Program-made: the position numbers and the translations under genes
Source: Thermomicrobiales bacterium
GTDB taxonomy: Bacteria; Chloroflexota; Chloroflexia; Thermomicrobiales; UBA6265
Assembly (NCBI GenBank): GCA_023957115.1
Contig: JAMLHN010000011.1
Coordinates: 38,710-102,709, forward strand
Direction: 5' to 3'
Length of the DNA: 64,000 nucleotides
Notes under the pieces: model-generated
Database searches by the model: none
What the model was told of the DNA's origin: nothing
The model's input: the letters and a program-made list of their open reading frames with translations, nothing else
In this document: positions 42,190 to 50,223 of the stretch, in pieces
How the letters are laid out: the number at the start of each line of letters is the position of its first letter
Numbering within the stretch: position 1 is the first letter of the stretch

Positions 42190-42865
42190 CCGCACCATCC
42201 CTACGGACGACGGCTCCGCCGCGCTCGATCGGGAAAGCGCCATTCGCCGGCAGTTGATTGCCGGTCTGGTCAAGATCGGCCTCGCCACCCGCCAGCACGC
42301 CTGGGCGGGTGGCGAGCAGCGTGGTCTTACCCCGACCCAGGGACAGGTGCTGGCCATTCTGTTGCAACGGGCGCCGCATGGCGCCCGCGTCACCGAGCTG
42401 GCGACCGCGTTGGGCGTCTCGCAAGCGACGACCAGCGTGGCGCTCAAGGCGTTGACCGAGAAGGGTCTGATCCAGCGCACGACGCCCGAGGATGACGGCC
42501 GCGCGGTGGTGCTGACGCTGACGGACGCTGGCCTGGAGGAAGCCCGCCAAACCCTGAGCTGGACGGACTTCCTCATCGATTCGGTCGATGAGCTGGACGA
42601 GGCCGAGCAGGCTGCCTTTCAACGCTCGATCGTCAAGATGATCCGCGCCATGCAGCTCAAGGGGCAGATCCCCGTCTCGCGCATGTGCGCCACCTGCACC
42701 TGGTTCCGCCCCAATGCCCACCCCGGCAGCGACCATCCCCACCACTGCGCGTACGTCGACGCCCCCTTCGGCGACCGGCAACTGCGGCTGGAGTGTTCCG
42801 ACTTCAAGGCTGCCGCGCCGGAGTTGGCCGAGCGGAATTGGGAGGAGTTCGTGGGGGTTGGGTGA
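42170..42865 (+). CDS. MarR family regulator with a Cys/His C-terminal extension
   Basis: This 231-residue protein has a MarR winged helix at about 30-150 (LTPTQGQVLAILLQRAPHGA, TELATALGVSQATTSVALKA, DDGRAVVLTLTDAG). An extension follows with CATCTWFRPN, HHCAYVDAPFG and LRLECSDF, so four Cys plus His could form a metal or redox site. I start it at ATG 42170, which overlaps the preceding gene and implies coupling; other starts are possible. It probably represses its own operon through the palindrome at 41388-41400. Confidence 0.82.
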   Translation: MPWFSHDRTIPTDDGSAALDRESAIRRQLIAGLVKIGLATRQHAWAGGEQRGLTPTQGQVLAILLQRAPHGARVTELATALGVSQATTSVALKALTEKGLIQRTTPEDDGRAVVLTLTDAGLEEARQTLSWTDFLIDSVDELDEAEQAAFQRSIVKMIRAMQLKGQIPVSRMCATCTWFRPNAHPGSDHPHHCAYVDAPFGDRQLRLECSDFKAAAPELAERNWEEFVGVG

Positions 42866-42906
42866 ATCGAGGAGTTAGGAGCTGGGAGTTAGGATTTAGT
42901 CACGTC

Positions 42907-42926
42907 CCCAACGTTGAAACGCTGGG
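42907..42926 (-). repeat. 20-base palindromic repeat, copy 6
   Basis: CCCAACGTTGAAACGCTGGG, followed by CTAACACCCCTTTG. It lies inside a long inverted-arm structure after the MarR gene. Confidence 0.8.
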
Positions 42927-43032
42927 CTAACACCCCTTTGCAATCTTCCGGATTCCGTACAACCCCGCGATTGGTCGTAGCGCTGGACGTAGCTGTCCGG
43001 CGATCGCGCGCCAGCGCGATAACAGCGGAGCC

Positions 43033-43146
43033 CACAACCAAGCGCATTCGGGAATGGAATCTCCAGACTGAAGTCAGGAGCTCATACCCCTCAAGGCAAC
43101 CGGGGATTCCCGGAATGGCGGTACCAGGGCGAACGGGACGAAGCTG
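43033..43146 (+). repeat. Dispersed repeat type D, copy 1
   Basis: Contains ACCAAGCGCATTCGGG, CTCCAGACTGAAGTCAGGAG, CTCATAC and GGCGGTACCAGGGCGAACG. The same order occurs at 45210-45332 with scattered differences. Confidence 0.7.
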
Positions 43147-43409
43147 CTCCGAGGCTGAACACGGAGCGAGTGTGGAAATAGGAAATCGATTAGGGCGGAA
43201 TCATGTAGGCGGTGGGATCGACCATGACGCAACTGAGGAGCTTGGAGCGAGGATCTGGGAGCTCGGAATGAAAACCTAACTCCTAAATCCCAGCTCCTAA
43301 CTCCTCAACTGCCGGGAACCAGCACCGAGTGTGGATGACGGGTTACCAGCCCGAGCACGATCCGTGGCTGCCCAGGCCCGCGCTCGTGCCGAACGTGCCG
43401 CTTGAGCAC

Positions 43410-43439
43410 AGCATAGAACATACGTTCTTTATTTGTCAA
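43410..43439 (-). promoter_or_regulatory. Minus-strand promoter with SOS-like palindrome
   Basis: On the complement, TTGACA and TATGCT are separated by 18 bases. The palindrome GAACGTATGTTC (43416-43427) fills the 12 bases next to the -10. GAAC-4-GTTC is the core of LexA boxes in Gram-positive-type SOS systems. No intact gene lies downstream on that strand. Confidence 0.5.
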
Positions 43440-43723
43440 GGGTGGTAGGAGCTCGAAAATCGATGGGAGTTCCGTTGATGCCAGGGGAAGTATCTACTAA
43501 ACAGAGAGAAGGCGAGAACCTCGCGGAGATGAAGAGAGCACGTGTTCCTACTTCTAAGCTGTAACCTCATCCGCAGGCCACCCATACGCATCCCATACCA
43601 GCTGATCCAACCGGCCTGGAGATAGTCGGACGTTCACTGTAAAGATTTGTCAGCAGAACTGGCTTTGGACCACCCCACCTCCAGTCTGGAAGAACATCCA
43701 ATCAACATATTATTATAGCGGTG

Positions 43724-43813
43724 CTATCATATGGGGGAGATTTGGTTGCATACTAATGTGCCACTATCATATGAGCCAGTCGCCGCTTCTTGTGTAAGTC
43801 GGACTATCACATG
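43724..43813 (+). promoter_or_regulatory. Three 40-base-spaced direct repeats before the Fic gene
   Basis: CTATCATATG at 43724 and 43764 and CTATCACATG at 43804 are spaced exactly 40 bases apart. The ATG of the third copy is the start codon of the Fic gene. After the second copy, ATGAGCCAGTCGCC resembles the start of the gene (ATGACCGAATCGG), so the repeats may be tandem copies of the gene's 5' end or regulator sites. Confidence 0.55.
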
Positions 43814-45010
43814 ACCGAATCGGCTCTTCATTCCGACAACCAATATCGTGCGGGGCGCTACGTCCGCCAAATGACCGGGTATCGGGCGTTCATTCCCGCG
43901 CCCTTGCCGCCTGAGCCGCCGATCGACCTCGATGGTCGATTACGGAAGCTCCTGTCCGATGCCGATCGAGCTCTTGGCCGGCTCGACGGGGCTGTGCAGA
44001 CGATCCCCGACCCGGATCTTTTCGTCTATATGTACATCCGGCAGGAAGCGGTCTTCTCCAGCCAAATCGAGGGTACGCAAAGCTCACTCCAGGACTTGCT
44101 GACGGCGGAGGCTGACATCTTTTCAGCAGGACGGCCAGGGGATGTAGACGAGTTAGTCAACTACGTACGCGCCATGAACTCAGGATTGGAGTGGCTCGAA
44201 CGTCTGCCGGTGTCGGTAAGACTCATCCGAAACATCCATGGAGAGCTGTTGGATGGTGTGCGGGGGGCGGACAAAATGCCCGGCGAGATTCGCACCAGCC
44301 AGAACTGGATCGGGAGCGGTCCGGTTGGGCTGCAAGACGCAACCTTCGTTCCCCCTCCTCCTATGGAAGTTGGGAATACCCTGGCGAATCTCGAAACATT
44401 TTTGCACGCGCAAGACGACATCCCATTACTCATCAAGATTGGCTTGGCGCACGCCCAGTTCGAGACGATTCACCCGTTCCTTGACGGTAACGGTCGAGTG
44501 GGCCGATTGCTGATCACGTTTCTCCTCTGCGAACGGGGCGTGCTTCTGAAGCCGGTGCTTTACCTTTCGGCTTTTTTCAAGCGGAATCGTTCCGAATACT
44601 ACGACCGGCTGCAAGCTGTCCGGGACACGGGGGATTGGGAACAATGGCTTGAGTTCTTTTTGCGAGGGGTCATCGAAGTAAGTCAGCAGGCGGTTGACAC
44701 TGCCCGAGCGATCCAATCACTACGAGAGCGTCATCGCAACGCGATCACCGAAGAACTGGGGAGAGGGGTTGCGAATGGCCATCGCGTGCTCGAACAACTC
44801 TACACACGCCCGATCGTCTCGGTCGAAGACGTGCGTGCGATTACCGGCACGACGTACGCAGCCGCCAACCAGCTCGTCACGCGTTTCCAGGAGCTCGGCA
44901 TCTTAACCGAGATTACCGGCCGAAAACGCAACCGCCGATTTAGTTACGATTCGTACATAGCCCTCTTCCACGACCCGGTGCCGCACATCGAGTGGATTGC
45001 TCCAGCGTAG
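43811..45010 (+). CDS. Fic/DOC family protein, class II (self-inhibited)
   Basis: This 399-residue protein has a Fic-N domain with the inhibitory helix SSQIEGT at 83-89 (S/T-xxx-E-G/N motif). The Fic core has the full active site HPFLDGNGRVGR at 221-232, and a C-terminal winged-helix domain includes VEDVRAITGTTYAAANQLVT. Intact catalytic residues predict AMP transfer (AMPylation) to protein targets, kept in check by the Glu of the inhibitory motif. ATG 43811 is the first good start. It stands alone. Confidence 0.88.
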   Translation: MTESALHSDNQYRAGRYVRQMTGYRAFIPAPLPPEPPIDLDGRLRKLLSDADRALGRLDGAVQTIPDPDLFVYMYIRQEAVFSSQIEGTQSSLQDLLTAEADIFSAGRPGDVDELVNYVRAMNSGLEWLERLPVSVRLIRNIHGELLDGVRGADKMPGEIRTSQNWIGSGPVGLQDATFVPPPPMEVGNTLANLETFLHAQDDIPLLIKIGLAHAQFETIHPFLDGNGRVGRLLITFLLCERGVLLKPVLYLSAFFKRNRSEYYDRLQAVRDTGDWEQWLEFFLRGVIEVSQQAVDTARAIQSLRERHRNAITEELGRGVANGHRVLEQLYTRPIVSVEDVRAITGTTYAAANQLVTRFQELGILTEITGRKRNRRFSYDSYIALFHDPVPHIEWIAPA

Positions 45011-45074
45011 CAGCCGGGCTCGAAAACGCGACAACTAGACGAATCAGGTTTCTGCCTGCCACGCCCCCTGCTCG

Positions 45075-45188
45075 TTTCACATCCCGGAACATTTTCAGCA
45101 GCATCAGGTCATACACGCCTTTCAGGCTCCCAGCAATAACCAACGGCCAGCCGAAGGCGGATATGCTCAGTAGGTAGTCGGAGAAGCT
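45075..45188 (-). pseudogene. Duplicated 3' scrap of the MFS transporter gene
   Basis: The complement encodes FSDYLLSISAFGWPLVIAGS, then LKGVYDLMLLKMFRDVK, nearly the same as the last helix and tail of the intact transporter at 46245-47468 (FSGYLLNMSTFGWPLVIAGS, LKVVYDLTLLKMFRDVK). The rest of the gene is missing. Confidence 0.75.
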
Positions 45189-45209
45189 CGGCGCGGCAAC
45201 AGCGTCCCC

Positions 45210-45332
45210 CAACAAACCAAGCGCAATCGGGGACGAGACCTCCAGACTAAAGTCAGGAACTCATACACCTTCATACACCTGGATGCGAAGGGAGGCCCAG
45301 AATGGCGGTACGACGTCCCTGGCGAACGACCC
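45210..45332 (+). repeat. Dispersed repeat type D, copy 2
   Basis: Matches 43033-43146: ACCAAGCGCAATCGGGG, CTCCAGACTAAAGTCAGGAA, CTCATACACC and GGCGGTACGACGTCCCTGG. Confidence 0.65.
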
Positions 45333-45409
45333 TCCCCTGTAGCAGGGCGATCTCGATCGGGATGGTCGAGTTCTCGAGGTTCCTCAGGCGGCGGCTCTGG
45401 GAGGATTGG

Positions 45410-45772
45410 TCATTGCCGGTTGGCGTCGATCTCGCGGACGTGGATGCGAACGAGGTCTTCGATCAGCTCGCTGGGAAGCGGGTTCTTCAGCGTGAACTGG
45501 ATCGCGTGTTTGGTGGTCTTTTAGTCCGACAGCCGATCCTTGAGCTCCTCGATGGCCCAAGAGGAGGGGTAGAAACTCATGTGCTTTTTGGATGCGGTGA
45601 AGAACACCAGCGCGCGACCCTTGTACGTCAAGGTGGGCATACGGTAGCTGATGGTTTCTTCGACGCTCGGCACGAGCCGGGTCACGAGCGCACGAATGCG
45701 TTCGAGCTCCGCTCGGAACGCAGGGTCGATCCCATCGAGGTACGCATCGATGCTCGTTGCCTTGTCACCCAT
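45410..45772 (-). pseudogene. DUF1801 protein gene with an in-frame stop
   Basis: From ATG 45772 (GAGGGG 9 bases ahead) the frame gives GDKATSIDAYLDGIDPAFRA and VEETISYRMPTLTYKGRALV, then FYPSSWAIEELKDRLSD, as in DUF1801/YdhG proteins. A TAA at 45521-45523 interrupts it exactly where the family has an aromatic residue. The same frame continues as KTTKHAIQFTLKNPLPSELI, then EDLVRIHVREIDANRQ to TGA at 45410. One base change (TAT or TAC to TAA) explains it. The 83-residue product would lack the last third. Confidence 0.75.
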
Positions 45773-46244
45773 CGCACTGGTCCCCTCTAATACAACGAAT
45801 TTCAGAAAGGTTGACACATCACCGGAGGCAGGCAACGTTGGAGCACCCGCTGCGGCGGGGAGATTCTTCCCGTTGGTCAGAATGACAACCCGCTTTGAGG
45901 ATGACAACCTTTATGAAAACGGCGGTAATTGAGCGTTCTGCGAGAAGAAGCGTGCTGCTCGTCCATTTGGCGACGAATGCCGGGATGTTCATGGTGACGA
46001 GAGTGTAGCTTGCGCAATGGCAAGTGGGCTTACCCGGGCTGTATCGAATCCAGTCTGAGGAAAGCTGCAGAAAGGTTGGCGCCTCTGACAGAGATGTTGG
46101 GCAACGTCGATTATCGGCCTGCGGCCGATCGCAGGGCACAGAGGCACCTGCGCTACGATCGACGGGCGTGATCGCCGGTCATCCTTTTCCCAAGCCATTG
46201 TTGCCGAATTACGAGTCTGCCTGCTGCGTGCCGCGTGCCGCCTG
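45773..46244. other. Intergenic region with repeat remnants
   Basis: This 472-base gap contains an inverted relative of the 135-bp repeat (CACCCGCTGCGGCGGGGAGA near 45845) and a partial 160-bp repeat (about 46080-46175). No gene is seen. Confidence 0.5.
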
Positions 46245-47468
46245 CTATTTCCCCTGCTCCTCCGGAGGTTTCACGTCGCGGAACATCTTCAGCAACGTCA
46301 GGTCGTAGACGACTTTCAAGCTTCCCGCGATGACGAGGGGCCAGCCGAAGGTGGACATGTTCAGCAGGTAGCCGGAGAAGGTCGGACCCGAGGCGGCCGC
46401 CAGGCTGCGGGGGACGTTGGTGATGCTCGCGGCGGCGGGGCGTTCGGCGGGGGTGACGACCGCCATGACGTACGAGTTCCGGGCTGGGACGTCCATATTC
46501 GAGAGCAGCGACCGAATCAGCAGGCAAACGACCGCCAGTTCGACGGCCGGCATGAACGGCGCCAGCAGCAGGAATCCGTTGGCCGGCAGATGGGTGAAGA
46601 CCATGGTTTTCACGAGCCCGATGCGCTTCGCGAGCCGCGCCGACGCAAGATACGAAATAGACGTAAGCAACCCGGCGAAGAAGAAGATCGTGCCGGTGGT
46701 GCCCGCGGAAAGCTCGAACTTCTGGAAAAGCCAGAGCGCGATCATCGATTGCACCGCAAATCCGCTGGCGAACGAATCGAGACTGAACAACGCCGCCAGC
46801 CGGTAGACGATCCCGCGCGATTCCTTGAGCGGGGCTTTTTGTTCCGGACCTTTGGGCTCCAACCCGGGCGAAAGCCGTCGATAGAGGAAGAACGCTGCCA
46901 CGCCGAAGGCAGCGTAGATCAGAAACATGACATCCATCGACTGCTCGAATGAGAAGCGGGAGTGCCGTTCGATCCACTCCGGAGCACCCGAGGCCAGCGC
47001 ACCGACCGCGGCGATCAGCGAGCCGATCAGACTGTAGCGGGCAAAGAGATCCGTCCGCTCCGCGTCACTGACGGTCCGGGGCAACAACGCCTGTTCGGTC
47101 GGCAGGAAGACACTGACATCGCCCGAGGACGGATTGAGTGTCCCGATAAATGCCACCATCAGCAACGGCCAGAAGTCGTGGATGAACGCGAACCCAAGGC
47201 CGGTGATGAACGTCAACGCCGCGCAACGGATCAATAGCTCCCGCACGTTGAGCCGGTAGGCGATCAACCCGACCAGCATGGTCAATGCCGCCGACCCCAG
47301 CATGGTTGCCGTCGCAATGACGCCGACCTGCACCGAGTTGAATCCCAGCCCGATCAGGTGAAGGGGGAGCAACACGCTGACGAACCCGTCCCCGAACGCC
47401 CGCATCCCCCGCGCAGCCAGTAGGGTGCGCGCATCCGGCGTCGCGGTCGAGGGCATGAATCGGATCAT
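46245..47468 (-). CDS. MFS transporter
   Basis: This 407-residue protein with about 12 hydrophobic segments starts MIRFMPSTATPDARTLLAAR. It has RGMRAFGDGFVSVLLPLHL in helix 1, LPTEQALLPRTVSDAERTDL after helix 4 (an MFS-type drug/metabolite exporter feature) and a short tail FRDVKPPEEQGK. The substrate cannot be told. ATG 47468 is the start nearest the family N-terminus; longer in-frame starts lie inside a small TIR element. Its 3' end is duplicated at 45075-45188. Confidence 0.82.
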   Translation of the reverse strand: MIRFMPSTATPDARTLLAARGMRAFGDGFVSVLLPLHLIGLGFNSVQVGVIATATMLGSAALTMLVGLIAYRLNVRELLIRCAALTFITGLGFAFIHDFWPLLMVAFIGTLNPSSGDVSVFLPTEQALLPRTVSDAERTDLFARYSLIGSLIAAVGALASGAPEWIERHSRFSFEQSMDVMFLIYAAFGVAAFFLYRRLSPGLEPKGPEQKAPLKESRGIVYRLAALFSLDSFASGFAVQSMIALWLFQKFELSAGTTGTIFFFAGLLTSISYLASARLAKRIGLVKTMVFTHLPANGFLLLAPFMPAVELAVVCLLIRSLLSNMDVPARNSYVMAVVTPAERPAAASITNVPRSLAAASGPTFSGYLLNMSTFGWPLVIAGSLKVVYDLTLLKMFRDVKPPEEQGK

Positions 47469-48053
47469 GAAGGTGAGGCCGGAGCCCGGAGCCCGGGGGC
47501 CGGAGATGTGGATCTGGGAGCTAGGAGCCGGGAGCTCGGACGTGTTTGAAAAGGTCCTGAGTCCTGAGTTCTGGGTCCTGAGCAGACCGAATGCGTTGAT
47601 TGCACGGTCTGAACGGCGCGTATGCACGGGGGTGTGATTCGCAGGGAATGCCATGTTCGGCTTTTCAGACACGCCCTATCGCGAAATCCACAACGGTTGC
47701 CAGTGTCGACATGCCTGCTGGGCGCGTCCGTTATCGGGCTGCGCCCGATGGCAGGGCACAGAGGCACCTGCCCTACGACCGCGTCGGGACTGCGTATCGC
47801 TACGATTTCGGATTTCGCTGTAGGAGCGAGGAACTGGGCAATGGGCGTGGGGCAAACGTGTCGACTCAACCTCGTTCTTCTGAGCACTCCGGGCTCTGGG
47901 CACCGGACTCCATTCGTTCTCCTCCGGGCTCCGGACGCCGGTCTCCGGACCTCAACCCCCGCCGAGGTCCCGCGCAACGTCCAAGAAGTCTCTCCACTTC
48001 GCTGCGCTCCGGTCGAGGCGACGGTGTCGTTCCTAGCTCCCAAATCCGAGCTC
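47469..48053. other. Repeat-filled intergenic region
   Basis: This 585-base gap is made of a type B-like small element (47538-47678), a 160-bp repeat copy (about 47690-47830) and CTCCGGGCTCCGGACGCCGG sequences. It ends in a CTCCTAGCTCC arm (48048-48065) that overlaps the hmuV stop. No gene is seen. Confidence 0.65.
47538..47678 (+). mobile_element. Small TIR element, type B-like, copy 3
   Basis: This starts GGACGTGTTTGAAAAGG and ends CTTTTCAGACACGCCCTA, with imperfect inverted ends. The 5' part has GTCCTGAGTCCTGAG like the other B copies; the interior is different. No coding capacity. Confidence 0.6.
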
Positions 48054-48836
48054 CTAGCTCCTCAAAAGAGCCGGAGCGCCGGCCATGGGGAGCACGAGCG
48101 GGAGCCCGGTTTCTGGGTGCGGGATGATGGAAACGTGACAGTCGAAGATTTCGCTCAGCAACGATTCGGTCAGCGTCTCGGCCGGCGTGCCGAGCCCGGT
48201 CAGACGTCCCTCACGCAACAGCAGAATGCGATCGGCATAGGTGGACGCGAGATTCAGATCGTGCAGCACGACCGCCAAGGCGCCTCCCTGGGCAGCCAGC
48301 GTACGCGCCAGCTCCATGACAAGCTGCTGATGCCGCAGATCGAGCGCCGCGGTCGGCTCGTCGAGGAAGAGCACCGGTGTCTCCTGCGCGAGTACCCGGG
48401 CCAGCGACACGCGCGATTGCTCGCCGACCGAGAGGGTCGGAAAAACACGATGCTGCAACCCGTACGAATCGGTCGCTTCGAGCACCTCGTCGATCACCCG
48501 CCGATCGTTCAGATTGGGATCGATGGCCGAGCGGCCCATCTCCACGATCTCACGCGCGGTGAAGGAAAACTGGACGAAGGTCTGCTGTGGCAGCACCGCG
48601 CGTCGCCGTGCCAGCTCGATCGGCGTATAGCGAGAGAGCGGGCGGTCGTCGAGCAGGATCTCTCCTTCGGAGAGCATGGTATCCCCGGACAGGGCTGCCA
48701 GCAGGGTCGATTTTCCCGCGCCATTGGGACCGAGAATGGCCAGCACCTCGCCCGGCTCGACGGTGAACGAGACATCGCGCACCAGCCAGCGCGATCCAGC
48801 ATGGATACCGGCCCGCTCGACACGCAGCACGCTCAT
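48054..48836 (-). CDS. hmuV: Haem/iron ABC transporter ATP-binding protein
   Basis: This 260-residue ABC ATPase has Walker A GPNGAGKSTLL, a Q-loop PQQTFVQFSF, signature LSVGEQSRVSLAR, Walker B VLFLDEPTAALD and the H-loop VVLHDLNLASTYAD. PQQTFVQFSFTAREIVEMGR is typical of HmuV-type proteins. Its ATG overlaps the permease stop (ATGA), so the two are co-translated. The pathway is import of haem or a ferric complex. Confidence 0.88.
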   Translation of the reverse strand: MSVLRVERAGIHAGSRWLVRDVSFTVEPGEVLAILGPNGAGKSTLLAALSGDTMLSEGEILLDDRPLSRYTPIELARRRAVLPQQTFVQFSFTAREIVEMGRSAIDPNLNDRRVIDEVLEATDSYGLQHRVFPTLSVGEQSRVSLARVLAQETPVLFLDEPTAALDLRHQQLVMELARTLAAQGGALAVVLHDLNLASTYADRILLLREGRLTGLGTPAETLTESLLSEIFDCHVSIIPHPETGLPLVLPMAGAPALLRS

Positions 48837-49951
48837 CCCCAGCCACCTTCGGCGCGGCGCGTCTTGAGCATCAAGAGAAGAAGGAAGGGACCGCCGATGA
48901 ACGCGGTCAGCACACCCAACGGAAGCTCGAGCGGGGAGATGAGCGTGCGCGCCACCAGATCGGCGGCGACCACCAGAATTGCGCCGCCCAACGCCGATGC
49001 CGGCAGCAAGACCCGGTGGTTGGGTCCTGAAATGAGCCGGATCACATGCGGCACGATCAATCCGACAAAGCCCACCACCCCGGAGACCGCCACGGTGGCT
49101 CCGGTCATGAGGGCGGTAAAAATGATGACGAGGAAACGAACCCGTTCGGTCTGGACGCCGAGGTGCCGCGCTTCGCGCTCGCCCAGCGTCATCAGGTTGA
49201 GCGGCCGCTGCCACCAGAACGATGCCACCAGCCCCATGATCACGAAGGGAAGCACGGCAAGGATATTGCTCCAGGTGGCGCCGCTCAGACTCCCCATCAT
49301 CCAGAAGATGATGGCGCGCAGCTGTGAATCATTGGCAATGAAGGTGACCAGCGAGGTGCCGGCCCCGGCGAAGGTATTGAGCGCGATACCGGCCAGAATG
49401 AGGGTGACGACCTCAGTGCGGCCGTGCTCCCGCGCGAGCGTATAGCCGAGCAACGCAAAGAGCACGCCACCCGCGAAGGCGAAGATCGGCGTGGTCCAGC
49501 GGCCGAGCACGTCGATACTCAGCCCCAGCGCGATGACCGCGCCCAGAGCCGCGCCGTTCGACACCCCGATCAGCCCCGGGTCGGCCAGCGGATTGCGAAA
49601 CATCCCCTGCAACGCCGCGCCGGAGACCGCCAGTGACGCGCCCACCATCACCCCCAGGAGGATGCGCGGCAGGCGGATCGACCAGACCACCGCGTCCTGC
49701 TGTTGCGTATAGGTTGCGTCGAAATGAATGCCGAGATGCGCCCCGAGGTGATTGATGACGATTGCCCCCACATCCGCCGGCGGAACCTGCACGGCCCCGA
49801 GCATGGCGCTGAGCACCATGACCGTCACCAGCACGACGGCCAATACCGGAATCAGCACAGATGCGGAGACGCGAGGCACCATCTTGACGCCTCGCGTTCC
49901 TATCGACACTCGAGATCGATGGGTACGATGTTCACCGGCAACCAAGCTCAT
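48833..49951 (-). CDS. hmuU: FecCD-type haem/iron ABC permease
   Basis: This 372-residue membrane protein of the BtuC/FecC/HmuU family has WSIRLPRILLGVMVGASLAV, GMFRNPLADPGLIGVSNGAA, MMGSLSGATW, VAVSGVVGFVGLIVPHVIRL and LPLGVLTAFIGGPFLLLLML. It forms a homodimeric channel served by HmuV. ATG 49951 is used; an in-frame ATG at 49882 is an alternative that would shorten the N-terminus. Confidence 0.88.
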   Translation of the reverse strand: MSLVAGEHRTHRSRVSIGTRGVKMVPRVSASVLIPVLAVVLVTVMVLSAMLGAVQVPPADVGAIVINHLGAHLGIHFDATYTQQQDAVVWSIRLPRILLGVMVGASLAVSGAALQGMFRNPLADPGLIGVSNGAALGAVIALGLSIDVLGRWTTPIFAFAGGVLFALLGYTLAREHGRTEVVTLILAGIALNTFAGAGTSLVTFIANDSQLRAIIFWMMGSLSGATWSNILAVLPFVIMGLVASFWWQRPLNLMTLGEREARHLGVQTERVRFLVIIFTALMTGATVAVSGVVGFVGLIVPHVIRLISGPNHRVLLPASALGGAILVVAADLVARTLISPLELPLGVLTAFIGGPFLLLLMLKTRRAEGGWG

Positions 49952-49974
49952 GCCGGATTGTTGCTCCTACGTGG

Positions 49975-50055
49975 GGGTGGAGTTAGGGATTTGGGTCTTG
50001 GGTCCTGGGACTATTGCCTTTGCTAACTCCTAACTCCCGACTCCTAACTCCTCGA
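49975..50055. repeat. Short inverted repeat with AGGAGTT-like arms
   Basis: GGTGGAGTTAGGGATTTGGG at 49976-49995 pairs roughly with CTAACTCCTAACTCCCGACT and following bases (50023-50055) around about 25 bases, inside the hmuT-hmuU gap. Confidence 0.6.
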
Positions 50056-50223
50056 TAGAACGGTTGCTAAAAAACGTTGCCGGCGCATCTGGACGATCGG
50101 GACTCCGGAGCACTCGCTGCGGCGAGGAGATTCCTCGGCAAGCTCGGAATGACAGAGTTGCCGGGTCGCGCACGTCCTCTGGCCACAGTCCTAACTCCTC
50201 AATCCCAACTCCTCGATCGGGCC

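Larger units (their letters stand above)
42866..43810. other. Long gene-poor region with repeats and a minus-strand promoter
   Basis: This 945-base stretch holds AGGAGTTAGGA arms (42868-42900; inverted partner 43278-43305), the 20-base palindrome (42907-42926), a dispersed repeat (43033-43146) and a minus-strand promoter with an SOS-like palindrome (43410-43439). On the minus strand near 43566-43640 the stretch RLDQLVWDAYGWPADEVTA resembles the C-terminal part of Eco57I/PglX-type methyltransferases, and it is probably a scrap of such a gene. A short minus frame (43427-43311, starting MFYAVLKRHVRHERGPGQP) is not supported by a ribosome site. Confidence 0.5.
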
